Origin: JBNNGK01 sp050268245
GTDB taxonomy: Bacteria; Pseudomonadota; Gammaproteobacteria; Enterobacterales; Enterobacteriaceae
Direction of reading: 5' to 3'
Assembly: GCF_050268245.1 (NCBI RefSeq)
Contig: NZ_JBNNGK010000007.1
Coordinates: 147,753 to 211,752, forward strand
Length of the DNA: 64,000 nucleotides
In this document: positions 1 through 9,013 of the stretch, piece after piece
Numbering within the stretch: position 1 is the first letter of the stretch
How the letters are laid out: the number at the start of each line of letters is the position of its first letter
Made by a program: the position numbers and the translations under genes
The notes under the pieces: model-generated
What the model was told of the DNA's origin: nothing
Seen by the model: only the letters and a program-made list of their open reading frames with translations
Database searches by the model: none

Positions 1-319
1 CAAGCAGCCCCGCTAAACGCCAAAGCGAATGTGTTGACCATTCAGGTCGCGTATAAAGTTGAGGGATCAGTAGCAATACTATGCCTAGGAATAATAATGT
101 GCCAAATAACGTCACGGTAACCCGTTTATTCTTTGGCATGACCTGCCAGATGATGATTATCAAGCTTGCCATCGCCATCCAGGCGAGGATGTTCTGCGGC
201 AAGTTAAGCCCAACCCCGCCTATATTAGGCACATAAATATGCATCGCAATAGCAAACCAAAAGCACAGTACTGCAGTTGGCAGTAAACGAACGATAAGAG
301 CGATCATAACTCCAGCCAT
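1..319 (-). CDS. Partial membrane protein, O-oligosaccharyltransferase/Wzy (PglL-like) N-terminus
   Basis: Only the first ~106 residues are present; the gene runs off the left edge. The visible part has hydrophobic segments at about residues 5-28, 43-60 and 68-86. A loop at residues 31-42 reads PNIGGVGLNLPQN, which resembles the GG-x-GL-x-LP-x-N loop I associate with PglL-type O-oligosaccharyltransferases and O-antigen ligases. Such enzymes move lipid-linked glycan to proteins or lipid A in the periplasm. The start is uncertain: ATG at 319, ATG at 307 (GGAG just upstream) and GTG at 334 are all in frame. It lies 131 bp downstream of the fimbrial adhesin gene on the same strand with no clear terminator between, so co-transcription is possible. 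The family call rests on one loop and the topology. Confidence 0.5.
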   Translation of the reverse strand, partial: MAGVMIALIVRLLPTAVLCFWFAIAMHIYVPNIGGVGLNLPQNILAWMAMASLIIIIWQVMPKNKRVTVTLFGTLLFLGIVLLLIPQLYTRPEWSTHSLWRLAGLL

Positions 320-450
320 AATTGACTTAATCACATTATTAAGTTAAAGACATTGAAAATATGGGTGTTTATATTCATTAAACCACCACTATTAAAGATA
401 GTGTTATCAGCATGACTATCTGCATCAATTATAAAAAACCCACATCTATT

Positions 451-1482
451 TTAAATGGATAGAATAACTAAAATTGCCGACGCATTAAATTCCCCACCTT
501 TCAATATACCTCTGGTGTTTTTTACTGGCATAACCGAAATCATCGCATCACCGGAACCATTATAGAGGCGAGCTAAGAGTGATTGATGTGGTTTAACCAG
601 TTTATTCCCGTGGCTTAGCGCGATACCCAATTCAGGATTATCAGAACGAATATAATCTGAAGAGAAATAAGGTGTATCAGAAACCAGCTTGACTTGAATA
701 TCTTGGCTAAGATTGGTATTACAGCTAAATTTTAAAGCCACATTTTTACCATAACCACGCTCAGAAATGGAGGTGGCTACATGTGTGGTTTGCAATGTAC
801 CGAAGTCCACCTCAATCGTTTTTCCGTTATTAATTTTACAGACAGGTGTAATCGGTATAACTGCGCCACCCGGCTTAGTTCTGGCCTGCACCAAGGGACG
901 ACTTGGCCTAGGTGGATAAGGGGTTATATTCATAACTCTGTATGCTGAAAACAATACTGTATCTGAAGGGATCACTATGGCGCCACCGATAATATCGCGC
1001 CGTAGAGTCAGATAGATAAGTCCTTTTCCAGCAACTGAGAATACACCTTTCTCCAACACATTCTCCCCCTTAGAAGGATATTTAGAACCTAACAGACCAT
1101 CTGCTGGTTTGGCGGGAAAGAAAATACCTTTCTTTCCAATACCAGTGTCTGTATAAATCCTTATATCCACATCATCACTTAGTTTATAGTAATTTCGTTT
1201 TAAATCAGAAGGTATCAGCCTCTCTCCCATATCCACATAATACGTCATATAACCATTTAAACCTTCTTTATTATTACATACTCCTGAAAAACCATTATTG
1301 AGCATGTTATAGCTCACCGTCGCCGTTGCCCCTTGTTCATTACTGCTGAAAGGTGCAGATCCAATATCCACAACCGCAATATTAACAGGATCCCCCCAGC
1401 AGGTATTATCTGGCTCAGAAAATACGGCTGATGAGAAGACAATAAAAGGCATAACGGCTAATAATTTTATTAACATCTTCAT
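451..1482 (-). CDS. Fimbrial tip adhesin, two-domain (MrpH/PapG-type)
   Basis: Last gene of the chaperone-usher operon, 343 aa, about twice a pilin's length. A signal peptide (residues 1-22, ending VFS) precedes a ~190-residue N-terminal domain with cysteines at CWGD and GVCNN, a proline-rich linker (TPYPPRPSRP, ~190-200), and a C-terminal pilin-like domain from about residue 213 (PVCKINNGKTIEVDFG...) with its own cysteine pair. This receptor-binding domain plus pilin domain layout is typical of tip adhesins such as PapG, FimH and MrpH. Its distal position in the operon agrees. The ligand cannot be told from sequence, and the N-terminal domain is not one I can match to a named adhesin. Confidence 0.75.
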   Translation of the reverse strand: MKMLIKLLAVMPFIVFSSAVFSEPDNTCWGDPVNIAVVDIGSAPFSSNEQGATATVSYNMLNNGFSGVCNNKEGLNGYMTYYVDMGERLIPSDLKRNYYKLSDDVDIRIYTDTGIGKKGIFFPAKPADGLLGSKYPSKGENVLEKGVFSVAGKGLIYLTLRRDIIGGAIVIPSDTVLFSAYRVMNITPYPPRPSRPLVQARTKPGGAVIPITPVCKINNGKTIEVDFGTLQTTHVATSISERGYGKNVALKFSCNTNLSQDIQVKLVSDTPYFSSDYIRSDNPELGIALSHGNKLVKPHQSLLARLYNGSGDAMISVMPVKNTRGILKGGEFNASAILVILSI

Positions 1483-1626
1483 TCCCTGAACATAATATTA
1501 AAACCCAAGCAATGCTAAAGATAAATCATCTACACAACGATAAACAATTAGTAGTGAAAGTGTGCTTTTTTTGATATTTTACACTTCACACTTATATTTA
1601 TTTAATATAATTTCCACAGCTTAAGT

Positions 1627-2160
1627 TTAAGGATAATCAATTAAGAAGGTGGATACTGCACTAAAAGAACCCAATCTAATCATTCTATTTTTTATCGCAT
1701 CAGGTTCCGCACGAACATAGGCCTGTAAATTGAAGCTATTACCTCCTTTTATTAACTTACGCCGATACGCTTGATTAACAGCAACGCTCTCACCGCTCAC
1801 TGACTCAATTCCAATGGCAACGCCTTGGGCCTCACTACCGGCGTTTAACGCAAACAAACCAGGCAATTTACTGCTTTCCACACCCTGCAAGGTTATCTCA
1901 ACCAACTCACCCAATGATATGTCACACTCCAGTAAACGAATCGCAAAGGCTTTTCCTATCGTTCGCTGATTGATATAAAGATATTTATCCACCACATTAC
2001 CGAAGTCCAGATCGATGGTTTCATCATCGGGATGCACGGTGCATGGCTCCGCCACCAGCGTACCGCTGAAATGCAAATTATCCTCAGCTTGCAGTACCAA
2101 GCATGGCATCATCAAGCTAAAAACAATCAATATTCTAGGAACTGAAAATAAAATTAACAT
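1627..2160 (-). CDS. Minor fimbrial subunit (MrpG/PapK-like)
   Basis: 177 aa with a signal peptide (residues 1-25, ending LQA). It has the pilin pattern: FSGTLVAEPCTV near the mature N-terminus, IDLDFGNV, a second cysteine (LLECDIS) about 40 residues later, and a C-terminal beta-zipper strand (SAVSTFLIDYP) of the kind donated to the next subunit or chaperone. It sits between another minor subunit and the tip adhesin, the usual place for tip-fibrillum or adaptor subunits. The product is exported by Sec and assembled at the outer-membrane usher. Which exact role (adaptor, tip fibre) is inference from position only. Confidence 0.75.
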   Translation of the reverse strand: MLILFSVPRILIVFSLMMPCLVLQAEDNLHFSGTLVAEPCTVHPDDETIDLDFGNVVDKYLYINQRTIGKAFAIRLLECDISLGELVEITLQGVESSKLPGLFALNAGSEAQGVAIGIESVSGESVAVNQAYRRKLIKGGNSFNLQAYVRAEPDAIKNRMIRLGSFSAVSTFLIDYP

Positions 2161-2177
2161 AGCTCCCCCATTAGTAT

Positions 2178-2687
2178 TTATTGATATGCAACATACAACG
2201 TAGCAAAAGCATCAAACCCTCCCGCAATCAAGGCTCCCTTTGCCACAGGCACGGCTTGAAGCAATGGAGGTACTTTCGGGTCAATCGGAATTTCTTTGTT
2301 AATTTCAGCGTTCTTTCCGTCCAAAAGTAAGCGAATACCTAAGTCTGTTGCTGAGGTTTGAATGGCAGATGAGTCAAAAGCGGTAACCTGCCCTTTAATC
2401 ATCATGACCATCTCCCACTTTAACGCATTTTGCTCACACTTTATTTGGTAATTAATTGGCTGCAGGTAGTTCTTACCGTTGACTTTATTAACGCCCACCT
2501 CCCCAAAAGAAACATGAATAGTTTCATTGTTATTAACTGAGCAAGGTGGCGGCTCAACCAACGTGCCGTGAAAGTTCATATTAGTACCAGCACCATCCGC
2601 TGAAATGGCCTGTTTTGATTCAACCATAAGGAGGGGGAGTAAAATAGCACACCAAAAAAATGCCTTGTTTTTTTTATATAAATACAC
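2178..2687 (-). CDS. Minor fimbrial subunit (MrpF/PapE-like)
   Basis: 169 aa with a signal peptide (about residues 1-30; KK near the start, hydrophobic WCAILLPLLMV core). It carries the pilin signature: MNFHGTLVEPPPCSV, then IHVSFGEV and a second cysteine (YQIKCEQ), ending with a hydrophobic alternating strand (FDAFATLYVAYQ). The stop lies 18 bp before the start of the next minor subunit gene, so they are one transcription unit. Likely a structural or adaptor subunit of the tip assembled by the chaperone and usher encoded upstream. The assignment to a particular Mrp/Pap subunit is approximate. Confidence 0.75.
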   Translation of the reverse strand: MYLYKKNKAFFWCAILLPLLMVESKQAISADGAGTNMNFHGTLVEPPPCSVNNNETIHVSFGEVGVNKVNGKNYLQPINYQIKCEQNALKWEMVMMIKGQVTAFDSSAIQTSATDLGIRLLLDGKNAEINKEIPIDPKVPPLLQAVPVAKGALIAGGFDAFATLYVAYQ

Positions 2688-2736
2688 AACCCCTCTCCTA
2701 GAGTAGCAATGAAATAATACCGAGACAGTATCGTTA

Positions 2737-3387
2737 TTAATTATAACTTAATCCAACCTGACTATAATAAGCCCCTGCGCGTAGCGGCCCTGCTGTACGT
2801 TCTGGTGTAACTGTATAGTTTAGGGTATCTCTCCCTAAGCTTAAGAACTGCGGTCGCCCACGGAAACCTAAGCGGATATCGCGCCCCTCATCATCGGTAA
2901 TACGTAACCCCAAACCAGAAATACCCTGAACTTTCACCAAATGCGGATTGTGATTATCCGCTGGCGCGATGAAATTGATGCTGACTGAGGGCTGGCTTGC
3001 ATCCCAATTGAGTACGCCAGTACGTTCATCACGCAGTGTGCCCGCCGATCGTACGCAATCTCGCAGTCGCAGTTGGAAAGCCGTAGGTACACCGCGATCG
3101 CCAATTGCCATCAGGCTACCCGTTCCGGTATCACCGAGTGATATCGCCTGATAGGCAGACGCCATTTCCAAGCGACATGCACCTTCCGACAAAGTACCGT
3201 GGAAATGCAATACACCATTAGCTCCCTCAACATGCTCGTTATCCGCCATATGCGCGTTGGCTAATAATGGCGATAACATTAACAGGCTGACAGAAATAGC
3301 TACCGCTATGGTTCCCTTAATCCTGCGCTGACCAGCCCTACCCGCGATCTGACACAGCAGCCGTACCCGATATTGCATGCATTCCAT
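2737..3387 (-). CDS. Fimbrial subunit (PapJ/MrpE-like position)
   Basis: 216 aa from the chosen start. An ATG two codons upstream (3393) is also in frame, but GAGGA lies six bases before 3387 and only abuts the earlier one. A long basic leader precedes the hydrophobic signal core (AISVSLLMLSPLLANA). The mature part begins around VLHFHGTLSEGACRL, has LGDTGTG in the usual first-strand place, a second cysteine in LRDCVRS, and ends AYYSQVGLSYN. It lies directly downstream of the chaperone gene. The long, arginine-rich leader and the composition differ from the neighbouring subunits. Function is inferred from pilin fold features and operon position. Confidence 0.7.
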   Translation of the reverse strand: MECMQYRVRLLCQIAGRAGQRRIKGTIAVAISVSLLMLSPLLANAHMADNEHVEGANGVLHFHGTLSEGACRLEMASAYQAISLGDTGTGSLMAIGDRGVPTAFQLRLRDCVRSAGTLRDERTGVLNWDASQPSVSINFIAPADNHNPHLVKVQGISGLGLRITDDEGRDIRLGFRGRPQFLSLGRDTLNYTVTPERTAGPLRAGAYYSQVGLSYN

Positions 3388-3412
3388 TGCCATTCCTCAC
3401 ATCGTTTTTCTA

Positions 3413-4168
3413 TTAGCTATGGCTTTTCTCAGGCACAACCTGACAGCGGTTATCCGCACAATTAAAGGTCAATTGCGGACGACCACCATAATCATTGATA
3501 TACGTCAGTACCGGTGTTTTACCCAATGCGCTCGCGCTGACGGATAAATTCGCCTGACTTTTGGGTGCAACCATTACTGGCTCAAAACCACTAGCGCCTT
3601 TACCGTCTTTTTTATTACTGGCGTCAACCAGCGTAATATAATAAGGCGTGGGGTTATTGACCTGATACTTATCCCCCTGTTTAATCAGGATGAGCTGTTC
3701 CTGCCAAGGTTGAGCGATCGCTCCAACCTCCTGCTGGAGTGCCTGCGGGCGATAAAACAGCTTTACCCGTGTTTGTAAAGCGAGTTGTAATGTATTTGGC
3801 TTATCGCTTTTAGGCGGTATCTCACGCAAGTTGAAATAAAACAGTGTTTCGCGATCTTGTGGCAGCTTTTTAGCTTCCGGCAACGCCTGAATTTTCACCT
3901 GGCTCGGTTGACCGGCTTCAATACGCTGAACGGGTGGCAATACCACCAATGGGCTCGTGATTTTTTTACCACTCTCATCTTCCACCCATCCCTGAGCCAA
4001 ATAAGGTAATTGCTTATTCTGGTTGCTCACATTCAAGCTCACAGAATTTTGGCCACCGTCGAAAACAACACGCGTTCTATCCAAGGAGATTGCAGCATTA
4101 ACATGCGGTACTGATACCATGCTGGTTAATAGTGCAGTACAAACCAACGGGCCAATATTTCGTTTCAT
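3413..4168 (-). CDS. Periplasmic fimbrial chaperone (PapD family)
   Basis: 251 aa. Signal peptide to about residue 26 (VPHVNA), then AISLDRTRVVFDGGQNSVSLNVSNQNKQLPYLAQGWVED, the G1-like start of the PapD fold. LFYFNLREIPPK around residue 110 is the family motif, followed by LQLALQTRVKLFYRP in the first domain, with an Ig-like second domain. The chaperone donates a strand to pilins and keeps them from aggregating in the periplasm. ATG at 4168 is preferred over the in-frame GTG at 4171. The stop lies 19 bp from the neighbouring subunit start, and the usher gene lies just upstream. Confidence 0.92.
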   Translation of the reverse strand: MKRNIGPLVCTALLTSMVSVPHVNAAISLDRTRVVFDGGQNSVSLNVSNQNKQLPYLAQGWVEDESGKKITSPLVVLPPVQRIEAGQPSQVKIQALPEAKKLPQDRETLFYFNLREIPPKSDKPNTLQLALQTRVKLFYRPQALQQEVGAIAQPWQEQLILIKQGDKYQVNNPTPYYITLVDASNKKDGKGASGFEPVMVAPKSQANLSVSASALGKTPVLTYINDYGGRPQLTFNCADNRCQVVPEKSHS

Positions 4169-4226
4169 CACATCTTACTCCAGTCAAATTATTATCAAAT
4201 CGGCCATCGTCAGGCCATCAAATTTT

Positions 4227-6755
4227 TTATTTTTTACCCTGCTGATTTGCTAGCAAGCAAGGTAACAATAGATTGTTAAAGCTATTTTCAGGCAGTGGGT
4301 CGGGTAATGTAAAAGCACACTGCTGCTCCCCATTCCATTGAACTTGCATACTTTCACCCGGATTAATTCCACTTAAATAAACGTTGCCGGCATCATTAAC
4401 AATGCCCGTCTCCTGCTGGCGACTATTAGTCACCGTTGCACCAAAGGGTGGCGTACTGCCGTCAGCTAAGCGGATCACCGCCATCGCTTTTTCACCGGCA
4501 ATCACATTAAAGCGGCGAAAACCAATCGCCCCCTCGGTTAAGGTAGCCTGTACCACGGAACCTAGCGCTTCCGCGTTATCCCCTAGGTTATTCAGATCGA
4601 TACTAGCTGTATTGCGGTAGTAGCTGTTCACGTCCGTGACTATCACTTTGCCGAAGCGGTTACTGCTACTGGTACTACCGTAACCGCGCACCGGCACGCC
4701 TGCGATACCACCGGTATCCAACAGTAAACGCGTTCCCCCCATACTACCGCTTCGGTGTAATGCGCCGCCTTCAGCCGTCAGCGTCGCACCACCCTGAGCA
4801 GTCATGCCTACCGCCGTATACTGCCCTTGCTGATAACTCGCATTGGCGCTCAACTGCGCAATATCAGCCTGATGGTTAACATAAGCACTGACCGAAGAGC
4901 CGCTACGCCCGATACCTGCACTAAGCTGGTAGTTATTATGCTCATCAATGCGATCGTAATAACTCAAATTATGGCTATTGCTCTTTTTGTTCACTGATGA
5001 GTTATAACTCAAGCTACCACTATTTCCCCAAGGAATTGATAGTGATAAATAACCACCGTCATCTTTCACTCCGTTATAACTATTTCTATACGCTGACAGC
5101 GACAAACTTAAATTACGTAACGACGCCAAGTCAAAATAGCGCGATATCGTCAAGTTATAACGATCGTTTGTCGGTTTATCCCAATAAGTCTGGTGGGTAT
5201 AACTTAGATAGCTGCTTAACCCCAGATCGCGAAACTGTTTATTAAAGCTGATGGTATACATTTCTTTGCTACCACCGACGCGATGACCATAATTACGCGC
5301 ATCGAGATACTCACTCATATTCATAAAGTTTTTTTCTGAGAAACGATAACCCGCAAAGGTAATATGACTATCGTATTCATCGAAACTCTTCGAATAGTTC
5401 ACACGGTATGAGCCACCGCTCAACTTCCCTTCATTCGGTAGCTGCGCTCGCGCCTGAATCATATCGAAAGAGATCGCGCCAAACTGTAACAGGTCGCGTC
5501 CAATCCCTAGCGACAGCGCATTATACTGGCCACTGAAAATACCGCCGCCAAACAAAGACCAACCATTACTTACCCCCCAAGAAAACTCGCCGGTGCCAAA
5601 TATCGGCCCTTGTGAACGATGCTGCCAGTCAGAGGGCCTACCGGCAGCCAGTTTATAACGCATGCTTCCCGGCCGGGTCAGATAAGGAATGCTGGCGGTA
5701 TCCATCTGGAACTCCTGCACACTACCGTCTTTCTCTTCTACGCGGACATCCAACTGGCCAGAAACTGAATCGTTGATATCCTGAATACGGAAAGGCCCTG
5801 CCGCGACCTGAGTTTCATACAACACCCGCCCTTGCTGGCTAATAATCACTTTCGCGTTAGTTTTGGCGATTCCCACCACTTCAGGGGCATAGCCACGTAA
5901 ATTTGGCGGAAGCATTGCATCATCTGAACGCAAGCTGGCACCGGTAAAACGGAAACTGTCAAATACGTTTGAATCGAGATAACTCTCCCCGACGGTTAAG
6001 CGTGAACGTAAAGCAGGTATAGCGCGATAGGCGTAATAACGGCTCCATTCCAATTTCTTATCTGAGCTATTGGTATTATTTCCACTCTGGTGCGTAAATC
6101 GCCCTTGCCAATCGGCACGCAAGCGCCAAGCACCCATGTTTACACCAACCGTACCGTTTCCACTCACATCTTGGGTTTGCTGACCACTTTTCTGTTGTCG
6201 CGAGCTTTGCGCGCTAAGGCTATAATCCAGCAACAGCCCGGGAATACCGTTATCCCAACGTGAAGGAGGATCCCAGTCATCAGAGGTATACTCCAAGTAC
6301 GCTTGAGGTATATTCAAATAAAGCGAAGCGCTAGACAAATCGCCACGGGCTTCCATCCCATCTAAGCTTTTCATGTCCAGGCAATGCCCTTCATGCCACC
6401 ACTTCAGCTTCTTTACCATTTCCTCTTTTAAACCCAGTTTTTCCACCATACTGGGGGACAGACAAGCCAAACTTTCTTTGTCATTATCATCAGGCGCATA
6501 GAACATAACTTGCTGCTCAGGCAATTCAGAGTTATTCAAACGAATAATCATGTTATATGCACCCGGCATAATATATCCACGTCGAGAAAACTGACTAAGA
6601 TCGATATTTTCCCTGTCACTCAAATCTAACATGTCAGTGTTAAATTCAATGCGTTCCCTGGCTACAGAGTAATAAGGAAAACTGCTTATCGTAAAAGCAA
6701 TAAGCACCCCTAGCGTATTCAAACGAAAGAGGGTTCCAGCAGAAGAAAGAGCCAT
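4227..6755 (-). CDS. Outer-membrane fimbrial usher (PapC/FimD family)
   Basis: 842 aa, the usual usher length. A signal peptide precedes the N-terminal chaperone-binding domain (RIEFNTDMLDLSDRENIDLSQFS...). A long beta-barrel follows, with the plug domain around residues 290-370 (LPPNLRGYAPEVVGIAKTNA, VLYETQVAAGPFRIQDI, GSVQEFQM) and the FxG-type strand repeats. Two C-terminal domains end with a CAFTL...LLLPCL disulfide pair. It forms the pore through which chaperone-bound subunits are added to the growing fibre. The gene follows the PapH-like gene and precedes the chaperone gene, the P-pilus order. Confidence 0.95.
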   Translation of the reverse strand: MALSSAGTLFRLNTLGVLIAFTISSFPYYSVARERIEFNTDMLDLSDRENIDLSQFSRRGYIMPGAYNMIIRLNNSELPEQQVMFYAPDDNDKESLACLSPSMVEKLGLKEEMVKKLKWWHEGHCLDMKSLDGMEARGDLSSASLYLNIPQAYLEYTSDDWDPPSRWDNGIPGLLLDYSLSAQSSRQQKSGQQTQDVSGNGTVGVNMGAWRLRADWQGRFTHQSGNNTNSSDKKLEWSRYYAYRAIPALRSRLTVGESYLDSNVFDSFRFTGASLRSDDAMLPPNLRGYAPEVVGIAKTNAKVIISQQGRVLYETQVAAGPFRIQDINDSVSGQLDVRVEEKDGSVQEFQMDTASIPYLTRPGSMRYKLAAGRPSDWQHRSQGPIFGTGEFSWGVSNGWSLFGGGIFSGQYNALSLGIGRDLLQFGAISFDMIQARAQLPNEGKLSGGSYRVNYSKSFDEYDSHITFAGYRFSEKNFMNMSEYLDARNYGHRVGGSKEMYTISFNKQFRDLGLSSYLSYTHQTYWDKPTNDRYNLTISRYFDLASLRNLSLSLSAYRNSYNGVKDDGGYLSLSIPWGNSGSLSYNSSVNKKSNSHNLSYYDRIDEHNNYQLSAGIGRSGSSVSAYVNHQADIAQLSANASYQQGQYTAVGMTAQGGATLTAEGGALHRSGSMGGTRLLLDTGGIAGVPVRGYGSTSSSNRFGKVIVTDVNSYYRNTASIDLNNLGDNAEALGSVVQATLTEGAIGFRRFNVIAGEKAMAVIRLADGSTPPFGATVTNSRQQETGIVNDAGNVYLSGINPGESMQVQWNGEQQCAFTLPDPLPENSFNNLLLPCLLANQQGKK

Positions 6756-6804
6756 ACCTGCAAACCTTTTACAATGTGAGTTATCGATTTTTTAAAATTG
6801 CCGA

Positions 6805-7362
6805 TTAGTAATAATCCAGTTTGAACTTAACCGTGGAAAAAAAATCCCCTGCCTGTATAGGCTGATTATTCCCGATTAATTCTATTGAATAATTAAGCAA
6901 CATACTCCTTGTTGAAACCTCACTTTGTGGCATTGCGACACCCGGTCTAGCAACATTTCCTACATTATCCATAATCTTAATGGCAAAACCTTTGGCTTGA
7001 CCTTGGATACGAAATCCATGTTGATCGGCATCCCCATCAAAAGTAACCCGAAAGTACCGCCAATCGGGAAGATTCGGCTTATGCCGCTCCAATACACAGT
7101 TAATTAGTTTTACGCTAAACGGTATTACTGTTCCCTGACCTTTGTTGATCACTTGATTGATTGATGCATTCCCCATATCTATAGCTTGCTCCCGATCTCC
7201 AGCATCAATCGCACAGGCGCTATCAATAATGGCTCCTCCCATATGAACCACACCCCAGCCAGCAATACTGGCTGTAGCAAAGGGACTGAGAGAAGACATT
7301 ATTAATAGCAATAATGGCGCCACCCACAGTTTCAACTGATTCATCACGCTTTTTAAGCTCAT
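6805..7362 (-). CDS. Fimbrial terminator/anchor subunit (PapH/MrpB-like)
   Basis: 185 aa with a signal peptide (about 1-32, ending ATA). Pilin features: VVHMGGAIIDSACAID (first cysteine), IDMGNASINQV, second cysteine in LINCVLERH, and a C-terminal strand TVKFKLDYY. It sits between the major pilin and the usher, the place of papH and mrpB, whose products stop polymerisation and hold the fibre base at the usher. The role is inferred from order and family. A strong stem-loop separates it from the major pilin gene, so its message is probably less abundant. Confidence 0.8.
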   Translation of the reverse strand: MSLKSVMNQLKLWVAPLLLLIMSSLSPFATASIAGWGVVHMGGAIIDSACAIDAGDREQAIDMGNASINQVINKGQGTVIPFSVKLINCVLERHKPNLPDWRYFRVTFDGDADQHGFRIQGQAKGFAIKIMDNVGNVARPGVAMPQSEVSTRSMLLNYSIELIGNNQPIQAGDFFSTVKFKLDYY

Positions 7363-7376
7363 CTTTTTTGAGAGAG

Positions 7377-7400
7377 CATGCGGGTATCACTACCCGCATG
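7377..7400 (-). promoter_or_regulatory. Intercistronic stem-loop after the major pilin gene
   Basis: A perfect ten-base stem (CATGCGGGTA / TACCCGCATG) with a TCAC loop on the plus strand lies in the 60-bp gap between the major pilin and PapH-like genes. No U-run follows it in the direction of transcription, so it looks like an mRNA-stabilising or partial-termination hairpin rather than a full terminator. Similar hairpins behind papA raise the pilin to minor-subunit ratio. Confidence 0.65.
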
Positions 7401-7422
7401 TATCTCTATCCAGTAACGACGA

Positions 7423-7944
7423 TTACTGATAAGACATGGTAAAGTCGGCAACGCTGGTGAACTCCCCTGGAGTAATCGCAGCAGAAGCACCGTCACCTTG
7501 CAGATAAGCACCAAAACGTAAAATAGTTTTACCTTCGAGCACTTTCTCAGGCTTGGTTTCTGTACCTAACTTAATTGGAGTACCTTTTGTATCAGTCAGC
7601 GCAATACTTGCCCCTTTAGCGGTACCGTTAATCGCTAGAAGACCTTCACTGTTTTCTACGCCGGTGAACGTCAAGGTAACATTGCTTTTATCCTTTTCAA
7701 TTTCACAGTTTTCCAATTGGATCTGGAATTCTTTCCGCGTAGAACGGCCACCGTCTTTCAGGGCAACTTTAGACACCTGACCCAAATCGACAGTCTGGTC
7801 AACACTTTCAGGGTTGATAGAGCAAGGCGCATCGATAATTGCACCTTTGAAATTTACCGTACCTTGACCTTGGTTTGCTGCGTGCGCAATAGAAGAAGCA
7901 CCTAATACCAATACGGCAGCCGTCATAATTTTATTCAGTTTCAT
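7423..7944 (-). CDS. Major fimbrial subunit (PapA/MrpA-type pilin)
   Basis: First gene of the operon, 173 aa. Signal peptide residues 1-22 (MKLNKIMTAAVLVLGASSIAHA), then NQGQGTVNFKGAIIDAPCSI (first cysteine), QTVDLGQVS, second cysteine in LENCEIEK, and a C-terminal ADFTMSYQ donor strand with the penultimate tyrosine. These are the marks of a rod-forming type 1/P pilin. An AAGGAATTGCA ribosome site precedes the ATG. Position, length and the hairpin behind it support the major rod subunit role. Confidence 0.9.
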   Translation of the reverse strand: MKLNKIMTAAVLVLGASSIAHAANQGQGTVNFKGAIIDAPCSINPESVDQTVDLGQVSKVALKDGGRSTRKEFQIQLENCEIEKDKSNVTLTFTGVENSEGLLAINGTAKGASIALTDTKGTPIKLGTETKPEKVLEGKTILRFGAYLQGDGASAAITPGEFTSVADFTMSYQ

Positions 7945-9013
7945 TGCAATTCCTTATTTAATTTCATAGAAAAAATCATGCATTTATGTAACAAGTGAGC
8001 GCTCAATTTCAAAAACTTTATCGGAAACATCCTTATTCCTAAAAAAGGAATACTCCTAGCAATGAGGAAATAGGGAGTCTTATCTATGTTCACAACATGG
8101 TTTTCAGTGAATCACCTTAGTTTGGATTATCAGCATGAATATGCTGTCTAAATAATATAAATCCTCCTAAGGTCTTGTCCGTCGCGCTTAGCCTATTTTG
8201 CATATCTGCATGTGGTCATCATTGCCCGTAAGGCAGGCATACATCCCTGCAACGACAACGACGACAATATTAGTTTCATCGCAATAAATTAGCAAAATGT
8301 ATCTTAATTTGGCCTATAAACAGTTTTTTATACTAACTAATAGATTAAAAACAACACCAAACAGAAATAAATAACCAAAATTAAATTGAAAGGGATTTTT
8401 TATCGACACCCATACAGAACACAGAAATAGTGGTAAAACACATTTTTATCTAAACTGAGTAAAACACCTCTTAATGCATGGGTTTAATAAAAAATTTCAA
8501 CACATTAAAATAGCGAACTGCCGCATAGCCTGAGCGTTTGTTCTGAATTATTTATCTAACACCAAAATCGCAGCGCGCGAAAACAAGAAAAATCTCAACT
8601 AGGTTTTGGAGTGTAATGAAATTCGTAATACATAACTTGCTATAAAGCTGACAGTTTAAATTATATAAAGCTTGCAAAATGTCAGTGTTTTATTTTTCCG
8701 TATATAGAGAAGAAGATCTATCGGAAACCACAGCAGCCATGTAGGAAAGGATAAGAAAAACAGAACGCATGAAACGAATTCGAGCTCGAATATAATATAT
8801 CCAGTGAAAATCATATCTTCACATAAACTAGCCAAGACTCTCTTTGCCTTGGTTATGTGCCAGAGGGGTATGATGATGGTTAACGCACTCCTCTGGTAGC
8901 TACGCCAACAGCGAAATAAATAGCGCAATCACAATACAGCGTAATGAACCCATAGCGAACAACTCGTGCTACTCTGTTCGCCACACAAATTACGCCATCA
9001 CTCAGGACTTACC
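7945..9013. other. AT-rich region upstream of the fimbrial operon, no gene seen
   Basis: About 1.07 kb of AT-rich DNA between divergent genes. It must hold the fimbrial promoter (minus strand) and that of the HicB-like gene. I see no recombinase gene and no obvious inverted-repeat pair of the fim/mrp switch kind, so phase variation by inversion is not supported. Small dyads occur (TATTCC...GGAATA near 8033-8052; AGCAT...ATGCT near 8131-8146). A 90-codon open frame at 8656-8928 on the minus strand has no ribosome site or recognisable domain and is not called. Confidence 0.5.

Noticed and set aside
8774..8789. GAATTCGAGCTCGAAT resembles the start of a common cloning-vector polylinker
   Set aside because: The match stops after 13 bases (the vector would continue GTACC), the flanks are ordinary AT-rich genome, and a 14-bp palindrome explains it by chance.
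8656..8928. 90-codon minus-strand frame as a membrane protein gene
   Set aside because: No ribosome site, no recognisable family, AT-rich non-coding context; hydrophobicity follows from base composition.
7945..9013. Invertible fimbrial promoter switch
   Set aside because: No matching inverted repeats and no fimB/mrpI-type recombinase gene in the window.
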